Source: Candidatus Stramentimicrobium fermentans
GTDB lineage: Bacteria > Atribacterota > Phoenicimicrobiia > Phoenicimicrobiales > Stramentimicrobiaceae
Length of the DNA: 54,463 nucleotides
Direction of reading: 5' to 3'
Assembly (NCBI GenBank): GCA_012520575.1
Contig: JAAYOB010000010.1
Location: 1 to 54,463 of the forward strand
Both the position numbers and the translations under genes were made by a program. Under the pieces are notes generated by a model. That model saw only the letters and a program-made list of their open reading frames with translations. It did no database searches and was not told the origin of the DNA. Positions 37,225-46,498 of the stretch are shown piece by piece. Position 1 is the stretch's first letter, and the number at the start of each line of letters is the position of its first letter.

Positions 37225-38175
37225 ATGAAGCTGAGCGATAGAATAAGACAGGGTGATACCAGGGCTGCAGCAAAACTCATTACTATGGTAGAAAACGACT
37301 TCCAGCAGGCTCAAAAATACTTAAAAGAATTGCAAGAATATTGTGGTCAGGCGACAGTTATAGGGATAACCGGTCCACCGGGCTCAGGTAAAAGTACAAT
37401 TACTGATCGGTTGGCTAAACACATCAGAAAAATAGGGAAGAAGATTGCCATAATTGCCATTGATCCCAGTAGTCCCTTCACCGGTGGTGCAATTTTAGGG
37501 GACCGCATCAGAATGCAAGACCTTTCAACAGATAAAGATGTTTTTATTCGCAGTATTGGAACCAGGGGGCAATTGGGAGGTTTATCGCGCTCTACCCAAG
37601 CTGTTGTTAAAATCATGGACGCTATGGGAAAGGAGATTATTTTTATTGAAACAGTCGGGGTAGGGCAATCAGAAATTGAAGTGATAAAAGTTTCCGATAT
37701 AATTTTATTGCTATTGATGCCGGGAATGGGAGACGATATCCAGATAATTAAGGCCGGGATTATGGAAATCGGTGATATATTCGTAGTGAACAAGTCTGAT
37801 AGGGAAGGAACTGATCGGTTAATTGTCGAAATTGAGATGATGCTAAGCTTAAACGATGTTAGAAAAAGAAACCCGGCAATTATTAAAACAATAGGTACTG
37901 AAAATATAGGAATAGAGGAGTTATGGCAAGAGGTTGAGAGATTGAATGTTTATTTACAGGATAAGGGAGAGATGCAGCTGCGCAGGAAAAACCGTATCAG
38001 AAAAGAGATTCATGACCTCTTTTTGGAAAACTGGCAGGAGCTGTTTTTTCAATTTATTGGAGAAGATAATATAGAAAATGAAGTGCAAAAAATACTAAAG
38101 CAAGACATTGATCCTTATTCCGCAGTTCAGAAACTAACTGAAGTTTTTAAGAAGCAAATAATAAAGGGGGGGTAA
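37225..38175 (+). CDS. meaB: MeaB/ArgK family GTPase, methylmalonyl-CoA mutase chaperone
   Basis: MeaB loads and protects the cobalamin cofactor of methylmalonyl-CoA mutase. The 316-residue G3E GTPase has Walker A GITGPPGSGKST (about residues 46-57). IDPSSPFTGGAILGDRIRM, ETVGVGQSE and the guanine-specificity motif NKSD follow. Its place directly after the two mutase subunits supports the role. Confidence 0.93.
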   Translation: MKLSDRIRQGDTRAAAKLITMVENDFQQAQKYLKELQEYCGQATVIGITGPPGSGKSTITDRLAKHIRKIGKKIAIIAIDPSSPFTGGAILGDRIRMQDLSTDKDVFIRSIGTRGQLGGLSRSTQAVVKIMDAMGKEIIFIETVGVGQSEIEVIKVSDIILLLLMPGMGDDIQIIKAGIMEIGDIFVVNKSDREGTDRLIVEIEMMLSLNDVRKRNPAIIKTIGTENIGIEELWQEVERLNVYLQDKGEMQLRRKNRIRKEIHDLFLENWQELFFQFIGEDNIENEVQKILKQDIDPYSAVQKLTEVFKKQIIKGG

Positions 38176-38181
38176 TTAATT

Positions 38182-38586
38182 TTGTTTAAAAAGATAGAGC
38201 ACATCGGGGTGGCTGTAAAAAATATAAAAGACTCGCTTCATATCTTTCAGGATATTATGGGTATGGAATGTTCAGGTATAGAGGAAGTAGAAGAGCAGAA
38301 GGTGAAGACAGCATGTTTACCGATTGGTGAAAGTAAGATCGAATTATTAGAATCAACTTCTCCAGAGGGTACCATTGCTAAATATATTGAAAAAAGAGGA
38401 GAGGGTATACACCATATTGCCCTTGAGGTTGATGATTTGAATGCTGTGTTGACAGATTTAAAGAAAAAAGGGGTTGAATTAATAGACCGGGAACCTCGTT
38501 ATGGTGTAGGTGGTACCAAAATTGCTTTTTTACATCCTAAAAGCACCAATGGAGTATTAATAGAGTTGTGCGAGCATAAGGCTTAG
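38182..38586 (+). CDS. mce: Methylmalonyl-CoA epimerase
   Basis: It interconverts (R)- and (S)-methylmalonyl-CoA, linking the mutase to the decarboxylase. The 134-residue vicinal-oxygen-chelate protein has KKIEHIGVAVKNI at the start, GEGIHHIALEVDDL in the middle and GVLIELCEH at the end. These supply the metal-binding His and Glu. Start is TTG 38182, preceded by GGGGGG. Confidence 0.93.
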   Translation: MFKKIEHIGVAVKNIKDSLHIFQDIMGMECSGIEEVEEQKVKTACLPIGESKIELLESTSPEGTIAKYIEKRGEGIHHIALEVDDLNAVLTDLKKKGVELIDREPRYGVGGTKIAFLHPKSTNGVLIELCEHKA

Positions 38587-38698
38587 CAGTTACTATCATA
38601 ATAGCTTGCACATTGAAAAGAACATTTTTGATTTCCGATTAGTTTTAGTTTTAATAATTAGGTATATATAAAATAAGAAAAGAGAGGTGGAGTTTTTA

Positions 38699-40255
38699 AT
38701 GGAACTGAGTATTAATGATTTAATGAAAACCCTACAGGAAAAAAAAGACAAAATTCTGGCTGGCGGTGGGGAAAAAAGAATTAAAGCGCAGCATGATAGA
38801 GGGAAACTTACCGCCAGAGAGAGAATTTCTTTACTCTTAGATGAAGGCAGCTTCAATGAGCTTGACCTTTTTGTAGAACACCGTTGCACCACTTTTGACA
38901 TGGCGGGTAAAGAAGTACCCGGAGAAGGAGTAGTAACCGGTTATGGGACTATTGATGGACGCTTAGTTTATGTCTTCTCACAGGATTTCACGGTAATCGG
39001 CGGTTCATTGGGAGAAATGCATTCTAAGAAAATTTGCAAAATTATAGACATGGCTATGAAAATGGGCGCCCCTATTATAGGCATAAATGACTCCGGAGGT
39101 GCCCGCATTCAAGAAGGAGTAGATTCTTTAAGCGGTTATGGGCAGATTTTTTATCGTAATACCATAGCTTCCGGTGTAGTGCCTCAGATATCTGTTGTAG
39201 TTGGCCCTGCTGCCGGAGGGGCTGTTTATTCACCTGCCATAATGGATTTTGTGTTTATGGTAAAAAAAATCGGAATTATGCATATTACCGGACCCAATGT
39301 AATTAAAGCTGTAACTGGTGAAGATGTCACCCCGGAAAAATTAGGTGGAGCCATGACCCATAACCAAAAAAGTGGAGTAGCACATTTTGCTATTGATAAT
39401 GAGGAAGAAGTATATAAATCTGTTCGAAAAATGCTTGGCTACATCCCGTCTAATAATATGGAGATAGCTCCTGCTGTTGAAACCGGTGACCTTCCCGATA
39501 GAATGGAAGAAAATTTACTTACCATAGTCCCTACTGACCCCAATAAACCCTATGATATGAAAGATATAATAAGATATATTGTGGATGATGCAGATTTCTT
39601 TGAATCGCATGAGCACTTTGCCCAAAATATTGTAACGGGATTTGCTCGTTTAAATGGACAGAGTATCGGGATTATTGCCAACCAACCGAAAATCTTAGCA
39701 GGATGCCTCGATATCGATGCCTCAGATAAAGGAGCGCGCTTTATCCGTTTCTGCGATGCATTTAATATACCTATCTTAACCCTGGTTGATGTTCCCGGGT
39801 TTTTACCTGGAACTGCCCAGGAATATGGTGGTATTATCAGACATGGTGCTAAGATGCTCTATGCTTATTCAGAGGCAACGGTACCTAAGATAACATTGGT
39901 AGTTCGAAAATCTTACGGTGGTGCCTATCTGGCTATGTGCAGTAGAGATTTAGGTGCAGACCAGGTAATAGCCTGGCCCACAGCAGAGATAGCGGTAATG
40001 GGTTCTCAGGGGGCTGCTAATATTATTTTCAAAAGAGAGATTGAAACAGCAGACAATCCGGAGGAATACCGTCAGAAAAAAATTGATGAATATCAGGAAA
40101 AGTTCTCTAATCCTTATGTCGCTGCCAGCCGAGGCTATGTTGATATGGTAATTGACCCTCGTGAAACGAGACCTAGATTGATTAATGCTTTTGAAATGCT
40201 TTCTACTAAGAGAGAGAGCTTGCCGGGTAAGAAGCATGGTAATATACCTCTCTAA
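38699..40255 (+). CDS. mmdA: Methylmalonyl-CoA decarboxylase alpha subunit (carboxyltransferase)
   Basis: The 518-residue carboxyltransferase moves CO2 from (S)-methylmalonyl-CoA to biotin. It contains [32 protein letters not shown] and [35 protein letters not shown] and [17 protein letters not shown] complete the family blocks. PCC beta subunits look alike. The following membrane subunits and the absence of any biotin carboxylase gene favour the decarboxylase. ATG 38699 follows GAGAGGTGG by 8 nt, while an in-frame GTG at 38687 is less likely. Confidence 0.93.
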   Translation: MELSINDLMKTLQEKKDKILAGGGEKRIKAQHDRGKLTARERISLLLDEGSFNELDLFVEHRCTTFDMAGKEVPGEGVVTGYGTIDGRLVYVFSQDFTVIGGSLGEMHSKKICKIIDMAMKMGAPIIGINDSGGARIQEGVDSLSGYGQIFYRNTIASGVVPQISVVVGPAAGGAVYSPAIMDFVFMVKKIGIMHITGPNVIKAVTGEDVTPEKLGGAMTHNQKSGVAHFAIDNEEEVYKSVRKMLGYIPSNNMEIAPAVETGDLPDRMEENLLTIVPTDPNKPYDMKDIIRYIVDDADFFESHEHFAQNIVTGFARLNGQSIGIIANQPKILAGCLDIDASDKGARFIRFCDAFNIPILTLVDVPGFLPGTAQEYGGIIRHGAKMLYAYSEATVPKITLVVRKSYGGAYLAMCSRDLGADQVIAWPTAEIAVMGSQGAANIIFKREIETADNPEEYRQKKIDEYQEKFSNPYVAASRGYVDMVIDPRETRPRLINAFEMLSTKRESLPGKKHGNIPL

Positions 40256-40327
40256 TACTGGTAATATTGCTAATTTAATATAACAATATTTAATTGAATT
40301 TATTTTAATGATAGAAAGGGGAAGTTC

Positions 40328-40717
40328 ATGTATGTTGGAATAAGAGGAGCGATTATGCTAACTATCATTGCCATGTCCTGCGTTTTCTTAGTTTTAGGCT
40401 TATTGGCTTTAATGATGGTAGCATTGAGGAAAATAGTTGGTCTTACATCTTCAAAAAAAAAAGAAATTAAGGATGATGCAGGAACAACTTTAGTACCGGA
40501 TAGTACTAGCGGAGAAAAAGAAGATAGAGATATAATTGCTGTTATTTCTGCTGCAATATCGAGCTATTTTGAATCTGAGAGTGTGATGCAACCAATAAGA
40601 ATTCTTAATATCCGTAGAATTACACCTTTGTCTCTAACCCCATGGGCGATGGCAGGAAAACAAAATCAAATGTTAGAAAGAAATTTAATTAGAACTAGAA
40701 AAAAAGGAGGATTTTAA
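40328..40717 (+). CDS. OadG-type small membrane subunit of the Na+-pumping decarboxylase
   Basis: The 129-residue protein has one N-terminal membrane helix (about residues 9-32: MLTIIAMSCVFLVLGLLALM). A charged linker follows, then a C-terminal segment with ISAAISSYF and a basic tail (RRITPLSLTPWAMAGKQ). This layout is that of OadG/MmdD subunits, which anchor and assemble the complex. ATG 40355 with AGAGGAG upstream is an equally good start and would remove nine residues. Confidence 0.8.
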   Translation: MYVGIRGAIMLTIIAMSCVFLVLGLLALMMVALRKIVGLTSSKKKEIKDDAGTTLVPDSTSGEKEDRDIIAVISAAISSYFESESVMQPIRILNIRRITPLSLTPWAMAGKQNQMLERNLIRTRKKGGF

Positions 40718-40721
40718 TATA

Positions 40722-41126
40722 ATGAGAGAATTTAAGATTAGAGTAGACGGAAAAGAATATTTGGTAGAGGTTGAGGAGGTAGGTGCCGGAACCTCTCCGG
40801 CTTCCATACCAGTTGCTAAGGTTGAACCAAAAAAAGTTCAAGCCGAGTCTCCTAAGGCAGAAGCTAAGCCAGCCAAAGTGGAGGAAAAACCGGCTGCTAC
40901 TGCCGGCAATGAGGGAGAGGAAATTAAGGCACCCTTACCTGGTAAAATTCTTAAAATCAATTTTGCCGAAGGTGATACCGTTGCCGAAGGTGACACCGTT
41001 ATAATACTCGAAGCAATGAAAATGGAGAATGAAATACTGGCGCATTCCAGCGGTAAAATAAGAAAGATATTTGTTTCTCTAAATGATATGGTAGAAACGG
41101 ATGATCCTCTTTTTATTATAGGGTAG
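40722..41126 (+). CDS. mmdC: Biotin carboxyl carrier subunit of methylmalonyl-CoA decarboxylase
   Basis: The 134-residue protein has an N-terminal stretch, an Ala/Pro/Lys-rich flexible linker (about residues 25-65) and a biotinyl domain. The biotin-accepting lysine is in EAMKMENE (about residue 100). It shuttles CO2 from the alpha subunit to the membrane beta subunit. AGGAGG lies 11 nt before ATG. Confidence 0.94.
   Translation: MREFKIRVDGKEYLVEVEEVGAGTSPASIPVAKVEPKKVQAESPKAEAKPAKVEEKPAATAGNEGEEIKAPLPGKILKINFAEGDTVAEGDTVIILEAMKMENEILAHSSGKIRKIFVSLNDMVETDDPLFIIG
40965..41000 (+). repeat. 18-bp tandem near-repeat within the biotin carrier gene
   Basis: GCCGAAGGTGATACCGTT (40965-40982) is followed at once by a copy with one change (T to C, 40983-41000), encoding AEGDTV twice. 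The two copies match the normal biotinyl-domain pattern GDxVxxGD, so the protein is not disturbed. Confidence 0.8.
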
Positions 41127-41158
41127 GTGCTTAAAGATTAAAGAAAGGAGCATATCAT

Positions 41159-42280
41159 ATGGATGATTTTATTCGTTCACTCGTAGAATTAGTAAGAATA
41201 TCGGGCTTTGCCGGTCTGAATCTTCCCAATTTAATAATGTTATTGGTAAGCTTGACCCTGCTCTATTTAGCCATAGTGAAAAACTATGAACCATTGCTAC
41301 TGTTACCCATTGCCTTTGGCTCCATTTTAGTCAATCTTCCTCTGAGTGGTTTGATGGAGGAGGGTGGTTTTCTAAATATACTTTCTTTTGGCATACATAA
41401 TGAACTTTTCCCCATCCTAATCTTTATGGGAATAGGAGCAATGACTGATTTTGGACCTTTATTAGCCAATCCGGTCACCTTTTTGTTAGGTGCCGCTGCT
41501 CAACTCGGTGTTTTTATGGCTATGATAGGTGCTGTTTTATTGGGTTTTGATATCAGAGAGGCTGCTTCTATCGGTATTGTGGGAGGTGCTGACGGTCCGA
41601 CTACTATTTATCTGGCATCGAAGTTAGCGCCAAATATTATCGGGGCAGTGGCAGTAGCGGCTTATTCCTACATGTCATTGGTTCCCCTGATACAGCCGCC
41701 AATAATGAAGTTATTTACTACAAAGGAACAGAGAAAAATTGTTATGAAACAATTGCATCCGGTTTCTAAGACCGAAAAAATACTGTTCCCCATTCTATGC
41801 ACTATTGTGGTCGGTTTATTATTACCGGCGACTATTCCTATTGTTGGTATTATGATGTTGGGCAACCTTTTCCGGGAAAGCTTGGTAGTAAATAGACTTT
41901 CCGAAACCACACAAAACGAACTCATTAACATTGTTACTATTTTCCTGGGTATCTGTGTAGGTGCTACTATGGAAGCAAAAAATTTTCTGACTCTCGGCAC
42001 CATAAAAATAGTCATTCTAGGATTAATTGCTTTTGGTTTTAGTACCTTTGGTGGATTGATGTTCGGACAGTTATTATGTAAGCTGTCAGGTGGAAAGGTG
42101 AACCCCTTAATAGGGTCTGCCGGAGTATCTGCGGTACCGATGGCCGCAAGGGTAGCACAGAGAGTGGGGCAGGAAGCTAATCCTAAAAACTTCCTTTTAA
42201 TGCACGCTATGGGCCCTAACGTTGCCGGAGTAATTGGTACAGCAGTAGCCGCGGGGGTCATGCTAACCCTATTAGGATAA
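41159..42280 (+). CDS. mmdB: Na+-transporting decarboxylase beta subunit
   Basis: The beta subunit decarboxylates carboxybiotin and exports Na+. The 373-residue protein has about nine membrane segments. It carries the essential motif [20 protein letters not shown] (about residues 140-159), whose aspartate is required in OadB proteins. The other signature, [15 protein letters not shown], precedes a Gly/Ala-rich C-terminus. It closes the decarboxylase gene set in the order alpha, small membrane subunit, biotin carrier, beta. Confidence 0.94.
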   Translation: MDDFIRSLVELVRISGFAGLNLPNLIMLLVSLTLLYLAIVKNYEPLLLLPIAFGSILVNLPLSGLMEEGGFLNILSFGIHNELFPILIFMGIGAMTDFGPLLANPVTFLLGAAAQLGVFMAMIGAVLLGFDIREAASIGIVGGADGPTTIYLASKLAPNIIGAVAVAAYSYMSLVPLIQPPIMKLFTTKEQRKIVMKQLHPVSKTEKILFPILCTIVVGLLLPATIPIVGIMMLGNLFRESLVVNRLSETTQNELINIVTIFLGICVGATMEAKNFLTLGTIKIVILGLIAFGFSTFGGLMFGQLLCKLSGGKVNPLIGSAGVSAVPMAARVAQRVGQEANPKNFLLMHAMGPNVAGVIGTAVAAGVMLTLLG

Positions 42281-42314
42281 ACATTTTTAAAAGATTCAGA
42301 ATTAAAAATAATTG

Positions 42315-42381
42315 TATACTTATGGAAAGTGTTGATATTGGAACACTTTTTTGTGTAATATCAACACTTTCCATAAGTATA
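42315..42381 (+). repeat. Perfect 25-bp palindrome with an internal terminator-like fold
   Basis: The arm 42315-42339 (starting TATACTTATGG) is the exact reverse complement of 42357-42381 (ending CCATAAGTATA), around a 17-nt loop. Within it, AAAGTGTT (42326-42333) can instead pair with AACACTTT (42342-42349), followed by more T's to 42352. This gives a local intrinsic terminator for the decarboxylase operon. Both ends read TATACTT/AAGTATA, so a MITE-like insertion at a TA dinucleotide is another possible origin. Confidence 0.75.
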
Positions 42382-42573
42382 AAGAGCAGACAATTATTTT
42401 CTGATGCTCACCGCTAAGATATAAGTCCCTCTTAAAGGGCTAAATAGTTACCTATTTTACGGATGAGTTCTTCATCATCCTTCATTAGGATTTTTATCAG
42501 ACTATTATCTATAACACTCGTACTTTCTTATTATGCTAATATCCTATTCTGGTATATTTTAGCCACACAATTT
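42382..42573 (+). other. Intergenic region, no gene seen
   Basis: Between the palindrome and the DUF5693 promoter I see no ORF with a ribosome site and no known RNA. Only a small CCCT/AGGG hairpin near 42427-42438 was noted. Confidence 0.5.
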
Positions 42574-42602
42574 TTTACAACGTATTTGGTCTATGTTACA
42601 AT
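42574..42602 (+). promoter_or_regulatory. Sigma70-type promoter of the envelope gene block
   Basis: TTTACA (42574-42579), 17-nt spacer, TACAAT (42597-42602). It lies 41 nt before the DUF5693 start codon. Confidence 0.65.
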
Positions 42603-42643
42603 ATGATTCATATTGATTAAAAATATGATTGAGGTAAAAATAT

Positions 42644-44656
42644 ATGGGGAAAACCTGCCATAAAATCCTTATTTCTTTGCTAATAATAGCAGTTGCCTTA
42701 GCCGTTATAATTGGATTTCAGAGGTATACACTGGAAAGGAATTACAAAACAGTTGAAACAGTTATGAGTTTAAATAAGGTGAGAGAATTGGCTTTAAAAG
42801 AGGGATTAGATGAGTATATATTATTAGAAAAATTAAAAACACATGGTCTTACCAGTATTGGCATACAGGAAGATAGTATTGAAACCTTAATGTTGGAGGG
42901 GAAAGTTGCTTTTGGAGGTTCCGCTGAAATTGCAAAGTTAAACTGGTTCAATGAAAGTTTCCTCATTCCCGAAAATGGAGATTTGTATGGTAAGAATCTT
43001 TTAATATGCCAGGATCATTCTCTTTGGCAGAGAATAAAAGAGTACCTGCAAAACTATTTGGGTATTAACCGGGTGCAGGAATTAATACTTAAAAATTATC
43101 ATTACAGTCTGCTCATTACGGGTGACCCGGAAGAATTATTGAAATTGGGGGTGGGATTTTCAGAAGCTGATATAATCAAAATTAAAAATCTTGGTTTTCA
43201 TGTTATTTTACGTCCCAAAAATTCACCTAAAGTAAAAACAGAAGTTCTCGCACAGAAACTATCAGCCCTGGAAGCAGTTGAGAACGTGTCGTTGATAATA
43301 TTTGATGAAGAGGAAGTATTGGGTAACCCGGTGAACAAGCAACTTCTAACCACAGCAAACTTTTTGAAAGAGCATAACTATCCATTTGGAATAATAGAAT
43401 TTACCTCTCAAAAAGGTATTGATGTTATTGCCGATTCAGTTAGTTCTCTGGCAGTAAGAGTTCACAGTATTACCAAAGAGGAGATGGAAACAATAAGTCA
43501 GAAAAAGGCTTTAGACCGTTGGCTCAGGGCTGCTCAGGAGAGAAATATCAGGCTTTTTTACATTAACCCTTTTTTAAATATCAGAGAAGGAAGCATAGTA
43601 GAAGCAAATCTGGGCTACCTTGAGAAAATTAAAGAAGAGTTGGCTCAAAACGGCTTTCATCTGGGTCAAGCCAGCCTATTACCCGAATTTCAGATTTCCT
43701 TAATATTTATCTACCTCATAGGCATAGGAGTTATAGCAGCAGGAATAATCCTATTAAAAGAATTTTTCAAATTTCAGGATAGGTTTATGTTTGTTCTGTT
43801 CTTTTTGGGTCTATTTTTTCTATTTTTTTTGAATTTAATAGCCGGTAAGATATGGTTAATTAAAATACTTGCTCTAAGCGTTGCTCTTCTATTTCCGTCC
43901 TTGGCGGTTATAAAAAATAAAAAGTATTTGCTTTCCCCTTCTTCTGAACAGGATTATATAGATTGCACTTTTACCGATGAGGCCAATTCCTATCTTGGGC
44001 TGATTAAAAAAATATTTTTGGGGATCTCCGGAATAATGGGCTTTTCAGTGGTTGGCGGATTGCTGGTGGGAGCATTGTTGACTAATTATCAATTTATGTT
44101 GGCTATAAGACTGTTTAGCGGGATAAAGATTGCTTATATTGTTCCTTTGTTGGTGATAGCATTGTATTTGTGGTGGAAAGAGAATAAAGAAAATATGGCA
44201 CTCATAGAAGAATTAAGAAAGCCCATATTATTTGAACATGCTCTAATGGTATTCATTCTATTTGCTTTTTTAGCAGTCTATATTTTACGCTCAGGAAATT
44301 TTTCTTTTTTACCGGTACCTGCCATAGAAGAGAAAATGAGACTGTTTTTAGAAAAAACTTTAGTAGCAAGACCTCGCAATAAAGAATTTTTGATCGGCTA
44401 TCCCTTGCTTACCTTAGCGATAACCCTTAATCATCTGAGAATAGCTTATCTAAAAAAAATAATCATAATCATGGGCTCAGTTGCCCCGGTTACAGTATTA
44501 AATACTTTTTGCCATGTCCATACCCCACTTTGTTTTTCCCTATTACGAACCATGCATGGATATTGGTTAGGCTTGTTGCTGGGGATGGCATTGGCAACTA
44601 TTTTTTATTTTTCGCTAAAGATATTCGGATTAAGGTTTAATGAACAAAAAAGTTGA
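42644..44656 (+). CDS. DUF5693 family membrane protein
   Basis: The 670-residue protein has an N-terminal membrane anchor (about residues 8-26). An extracytoplasmic domain of about 320 residues follows (NKVRELALKEGLDEYILLEKLK, then IPENGDLYGKN-like region). The C-terminal half has about eight to nine membrane helices. This is the DUF5693 layout, usually found directly upstream of csaB in Firmicutes and relatives. The function is unknown, but the pairing suggests cell-surface polysaccharide work. The gene overlaps csaB by 17 nt. Confidence 0.85.
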   Translation: MGKTCHKILISLLIIAVALAVIIGFQRYTLERNYKTVETVMSLNKVRELALKEGLDEYILLEKLKTHGLTSIGIQEDSIETLMLEGKVAFGGSAEIAKLNWFNESFLIPENGDLYGKNLLICQDHSLWQRIKEYLQNYLGINRVQELILKNYHYSLLITGDPEELLKLGVGFSEADIIKIKNLGFHVILRPKNSPKVKTEVLAQKLSALEAVENVSLIIFDEEEVLGNPVNKQLLTTANFLKEHNYPFGIIEFTSQKGIDVIADSVSSLAVRVHSITKEEMETISQKKALDRWLRAAQERNIRLFYINPFLNIREGSIVEANLGYLEKIKEELAQNGFHLGQASLLPEFQISLIFIYLIGIGVIAAGIILLKEFFKFQDRFMFVLFFLGLFFLFFLNLIAGKIWLIKILALSVALLFPSLAVIKNKKYLLSPSSEQDYIDCTFTDEANSYLGLIKKIFLGISGIMGFSVVGGLLVGALLTNYQFMLAIRLFSGIKIAYIVPLLVIALYLWWKENKENMALIEELRKPILFEHALMVFILFAFLAVYILRSGNFSFLPVPAIEEKMRLFLEKTLVARPRNKEFLIGYPLLTLAITLNHLRIAYLKKIIIIMGSVAPVTVLNTFCHVHTPLCFSLLRTMHGYWLGLLLGMALATIFYFSLKIFGLRFNEQKS

Positions 44657-45791
44657 GCAGAAAAAGTCTATTATAATTTCGGGTTACTATGGGTTCGATA
44701 ATTGCGGAGACGAAGCTATTCTAATGGCAATGATTCAGAAATTATCGAAATTTATACCGCCAAAAAGAATAATAGTACTTTCCCAAACTCCTCAAAAAAC
44801 AGAAATAGAATATAAAGTTAATGCAATTTATCGTCTGAATATTTATTCCATAATAGCTCAATTGAAAAATACTGGTGTTTTTATCAGTGGCGGGGGAGGC
44901 TTATTGCAAGATGTTAGCGGAAGAGGACTCAGCATTATTTATTATCTGAGTTTAATCGTCCTAGCCCTGTTATTTAAAGTCCCGGTGGTTGTCTATGGAC
45001 AGGGAATAGGTCCGGTTAAAAAACCAATTAATCGCAAGCTGATTAAAATAGTGTTAGCGAAAGTAAAATTAATCATAGTAAGGGATGAACAATCTGGAAT
45101 ATTATTGCAAGAATTGGGAATAAAAAAGGATTCAGTTCAGGTATATTCTGATCCCTCTTTTCTATTGCTGAAAGAGGAATTGCCTGACCATATTTCGGAA
45201 AAGTATAAATTAAACCAAGAGGTAAAGGCATTTACTTCTAATCCGATTGCCGCTTTAGTGTTAAGAAATTGCGGAGAAATTAAGCAGGATTATAAGCAGA
45301 AGATTACCCAATTGATAAAGATAATGGATTATCTCACAGAAAAACAACAAACTAATATTTTTTTAGTACCATTCCAATTCAATAATGATTTATCTTTGTA
45401 TGATGATTTAAGAAGAATGATTAGCAATTCAGAAGTGAATTATCTTTATGAGGGGCTCAATCCGGCCCAAATGTTATCGTTGTTTTCAAATTTTTCCTTG
45501 ATTATTGGAATGAGATTCCACGCCGTTATTTTCGCAACTATTTGCAATATCCCTTTTATCGCTATAGACTATGACCCCAAAGTAAGAAATTATGTTAATG
45601 GGTTGGGATTGCCGGAATTATTGCTAAGCATAAATCAATTATCTGTTAAAAATGTCGCTGATAAATTAAGATATATTAAAGATAGTCAGGAAAACATTAA
45701 AACTCTTCTTAAGTCGGCAGCAAAAGAGTATCAGCATAGTGCCGGTGCGGGAGTTGATAAACTGATATCTTTTGTAAAGGACCATTATTAA
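44640..45791 (+). CDS. csaB: Polysaccharide pyruvyl transferase CsaB
   Basis: CsaB adds pyruvate ketals to secondary wall polysaccharide, the ligand for SLH-domain surface proteins. The 383-residue protein has SGYYGFDNCGDEAILMA near residue 11. SGGGGLLQDVSGR, VYGQGIGPVK and the C-terminal IGMRFHAVIFA follow. The start at ATG 44640 lies inside the end of DUF5693. It implies that surface-layer proteins may be anchored through pyruvylated glycans, although no SLH protein is encoded in this window. Confidence 0.9.
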   Translation: MNKKVEQKKSIIISGYYGFDNCGDEAILMAMIQKLSKFIPPKRIIVLSQTPQKTEIEYKVNAIYRLNIYSIIAQLKNTGVFISGGGGLLQDVSGRGLSIIYYLSLIVLALLFKVPVVVYGQGIGPVKKPINRKLIKIVLAKVKLIIVRDEQSGILLQELGIKKDSVQVYSDPSFLLLKEELPDHISEKYKLNQEVKAFTSNPIAALVLRNCGEIKQDYKQKITQLIKIMDYLTEKQQTNIFLVPFQFNNDLSLYDDLRRMISNSEVNYLYEGLNPAQMLSLFSNFSLIIGMRFHAVIFATICNIPFIAIDYDPKVRNYVNGLGLPELLLSINQLSVKNVADKLRYIKDSQENIKTLLKSAAKEYQHSAGAGVDKLISFVKDHY

Positions 45792-45814
45792 AACCCGGAA
45801 GGAATTAAACAGCC

Positions 45815-46498
45815 TTGATTCGTATGTTTCATGTTTTTAAGACTTTTCCTAATAAAGTTAGCGCCCTATGGGATATCAGTATCCATATAAAAAAAGGGGA
45901 ATTCGTTTTTTTAATAGGACCCACCGGTGCCGGTAAAACTACTTTCTTAAAATTGATTTACAGAGGTATACTTCCCAGTAAAGGACAGGTAATAGTAGAT
46001 GGTGTTAATCTATCCAGATTAAAGCAATCTTACGTTCCTTTTTTAAGAAGAGAAATCGGGGTGGTATTCCAAGATTTTAAACTATTGTATGATCGCAACG
46101 TATTTGAGAATGTAGCCTTTAGTTTAAGAGTAACTGGTGTTAAAAATGCTATTATAAAGAAGGAAGTAAACGAAATTTTAAACATTATAGGTCTTTCTCA
46201 TAAAAAAAATACCAATCCCCATCTGCTTTCCGGCGGAGAGCAGCAAAAACTATGTATAGCAAGGGCTGTAGTAAGCCGTCCTTTAATTTTGTTAACGGAT
46301 GAGCCCACCGGCAATTTAGATCCGGATACCTCTTGGGAAATAATGAAGCTGCTATTTAAAATTAATATCTGGGGTACCACCGTTATCATGGCCTCACATG
46401 ATAAACTGATGGTTGATAGAGCACAAAAAAGGGTTATTCGATTAGAACAGGGAAGGCTCGTTTCTGATACCATGAAAGGAGTCTATTCAAAAGAATGA
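45815..46498 (+). CDS. ftsE: Cell division ATP-binding protein FtsE
   Basis: FtsE is the ATPase of the FtsEX complex, which activates septal cell-wall hydrolases. The 227-residue ABC protein has Walker A IGPTGAGKTTF (about residues 34-44) and VVFQDFKLL with the Q-loop. The signature LLSGGEQQKLCIARA and Walker B ILLTDEPTGNLDP follow. Start is TTG 45815, with GGAAGG upstream. It overlaps ftsX by four bases. Confidence 0.94.
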   Translation: MIRMFHVFKTFPNKVSALWDISIHIKKGEFVFLIGPTGAGKTTFLKLIYRGILPSKGQVIVDGVNLSRLKQSYVPFLRREIGVVFQDFKLLYDRNVFENVAFSLRVTGVKNAIIKKEVNEILNIIGLSHKKNTNPHLLSGGEQQKLCIARAVVSRPLILLTDEPTGNLDPDTSWEIMKLLFKINIWGTTVIMASHDKLMVDRAQKRVIRLEQGRLVSDTMKGVYSKE

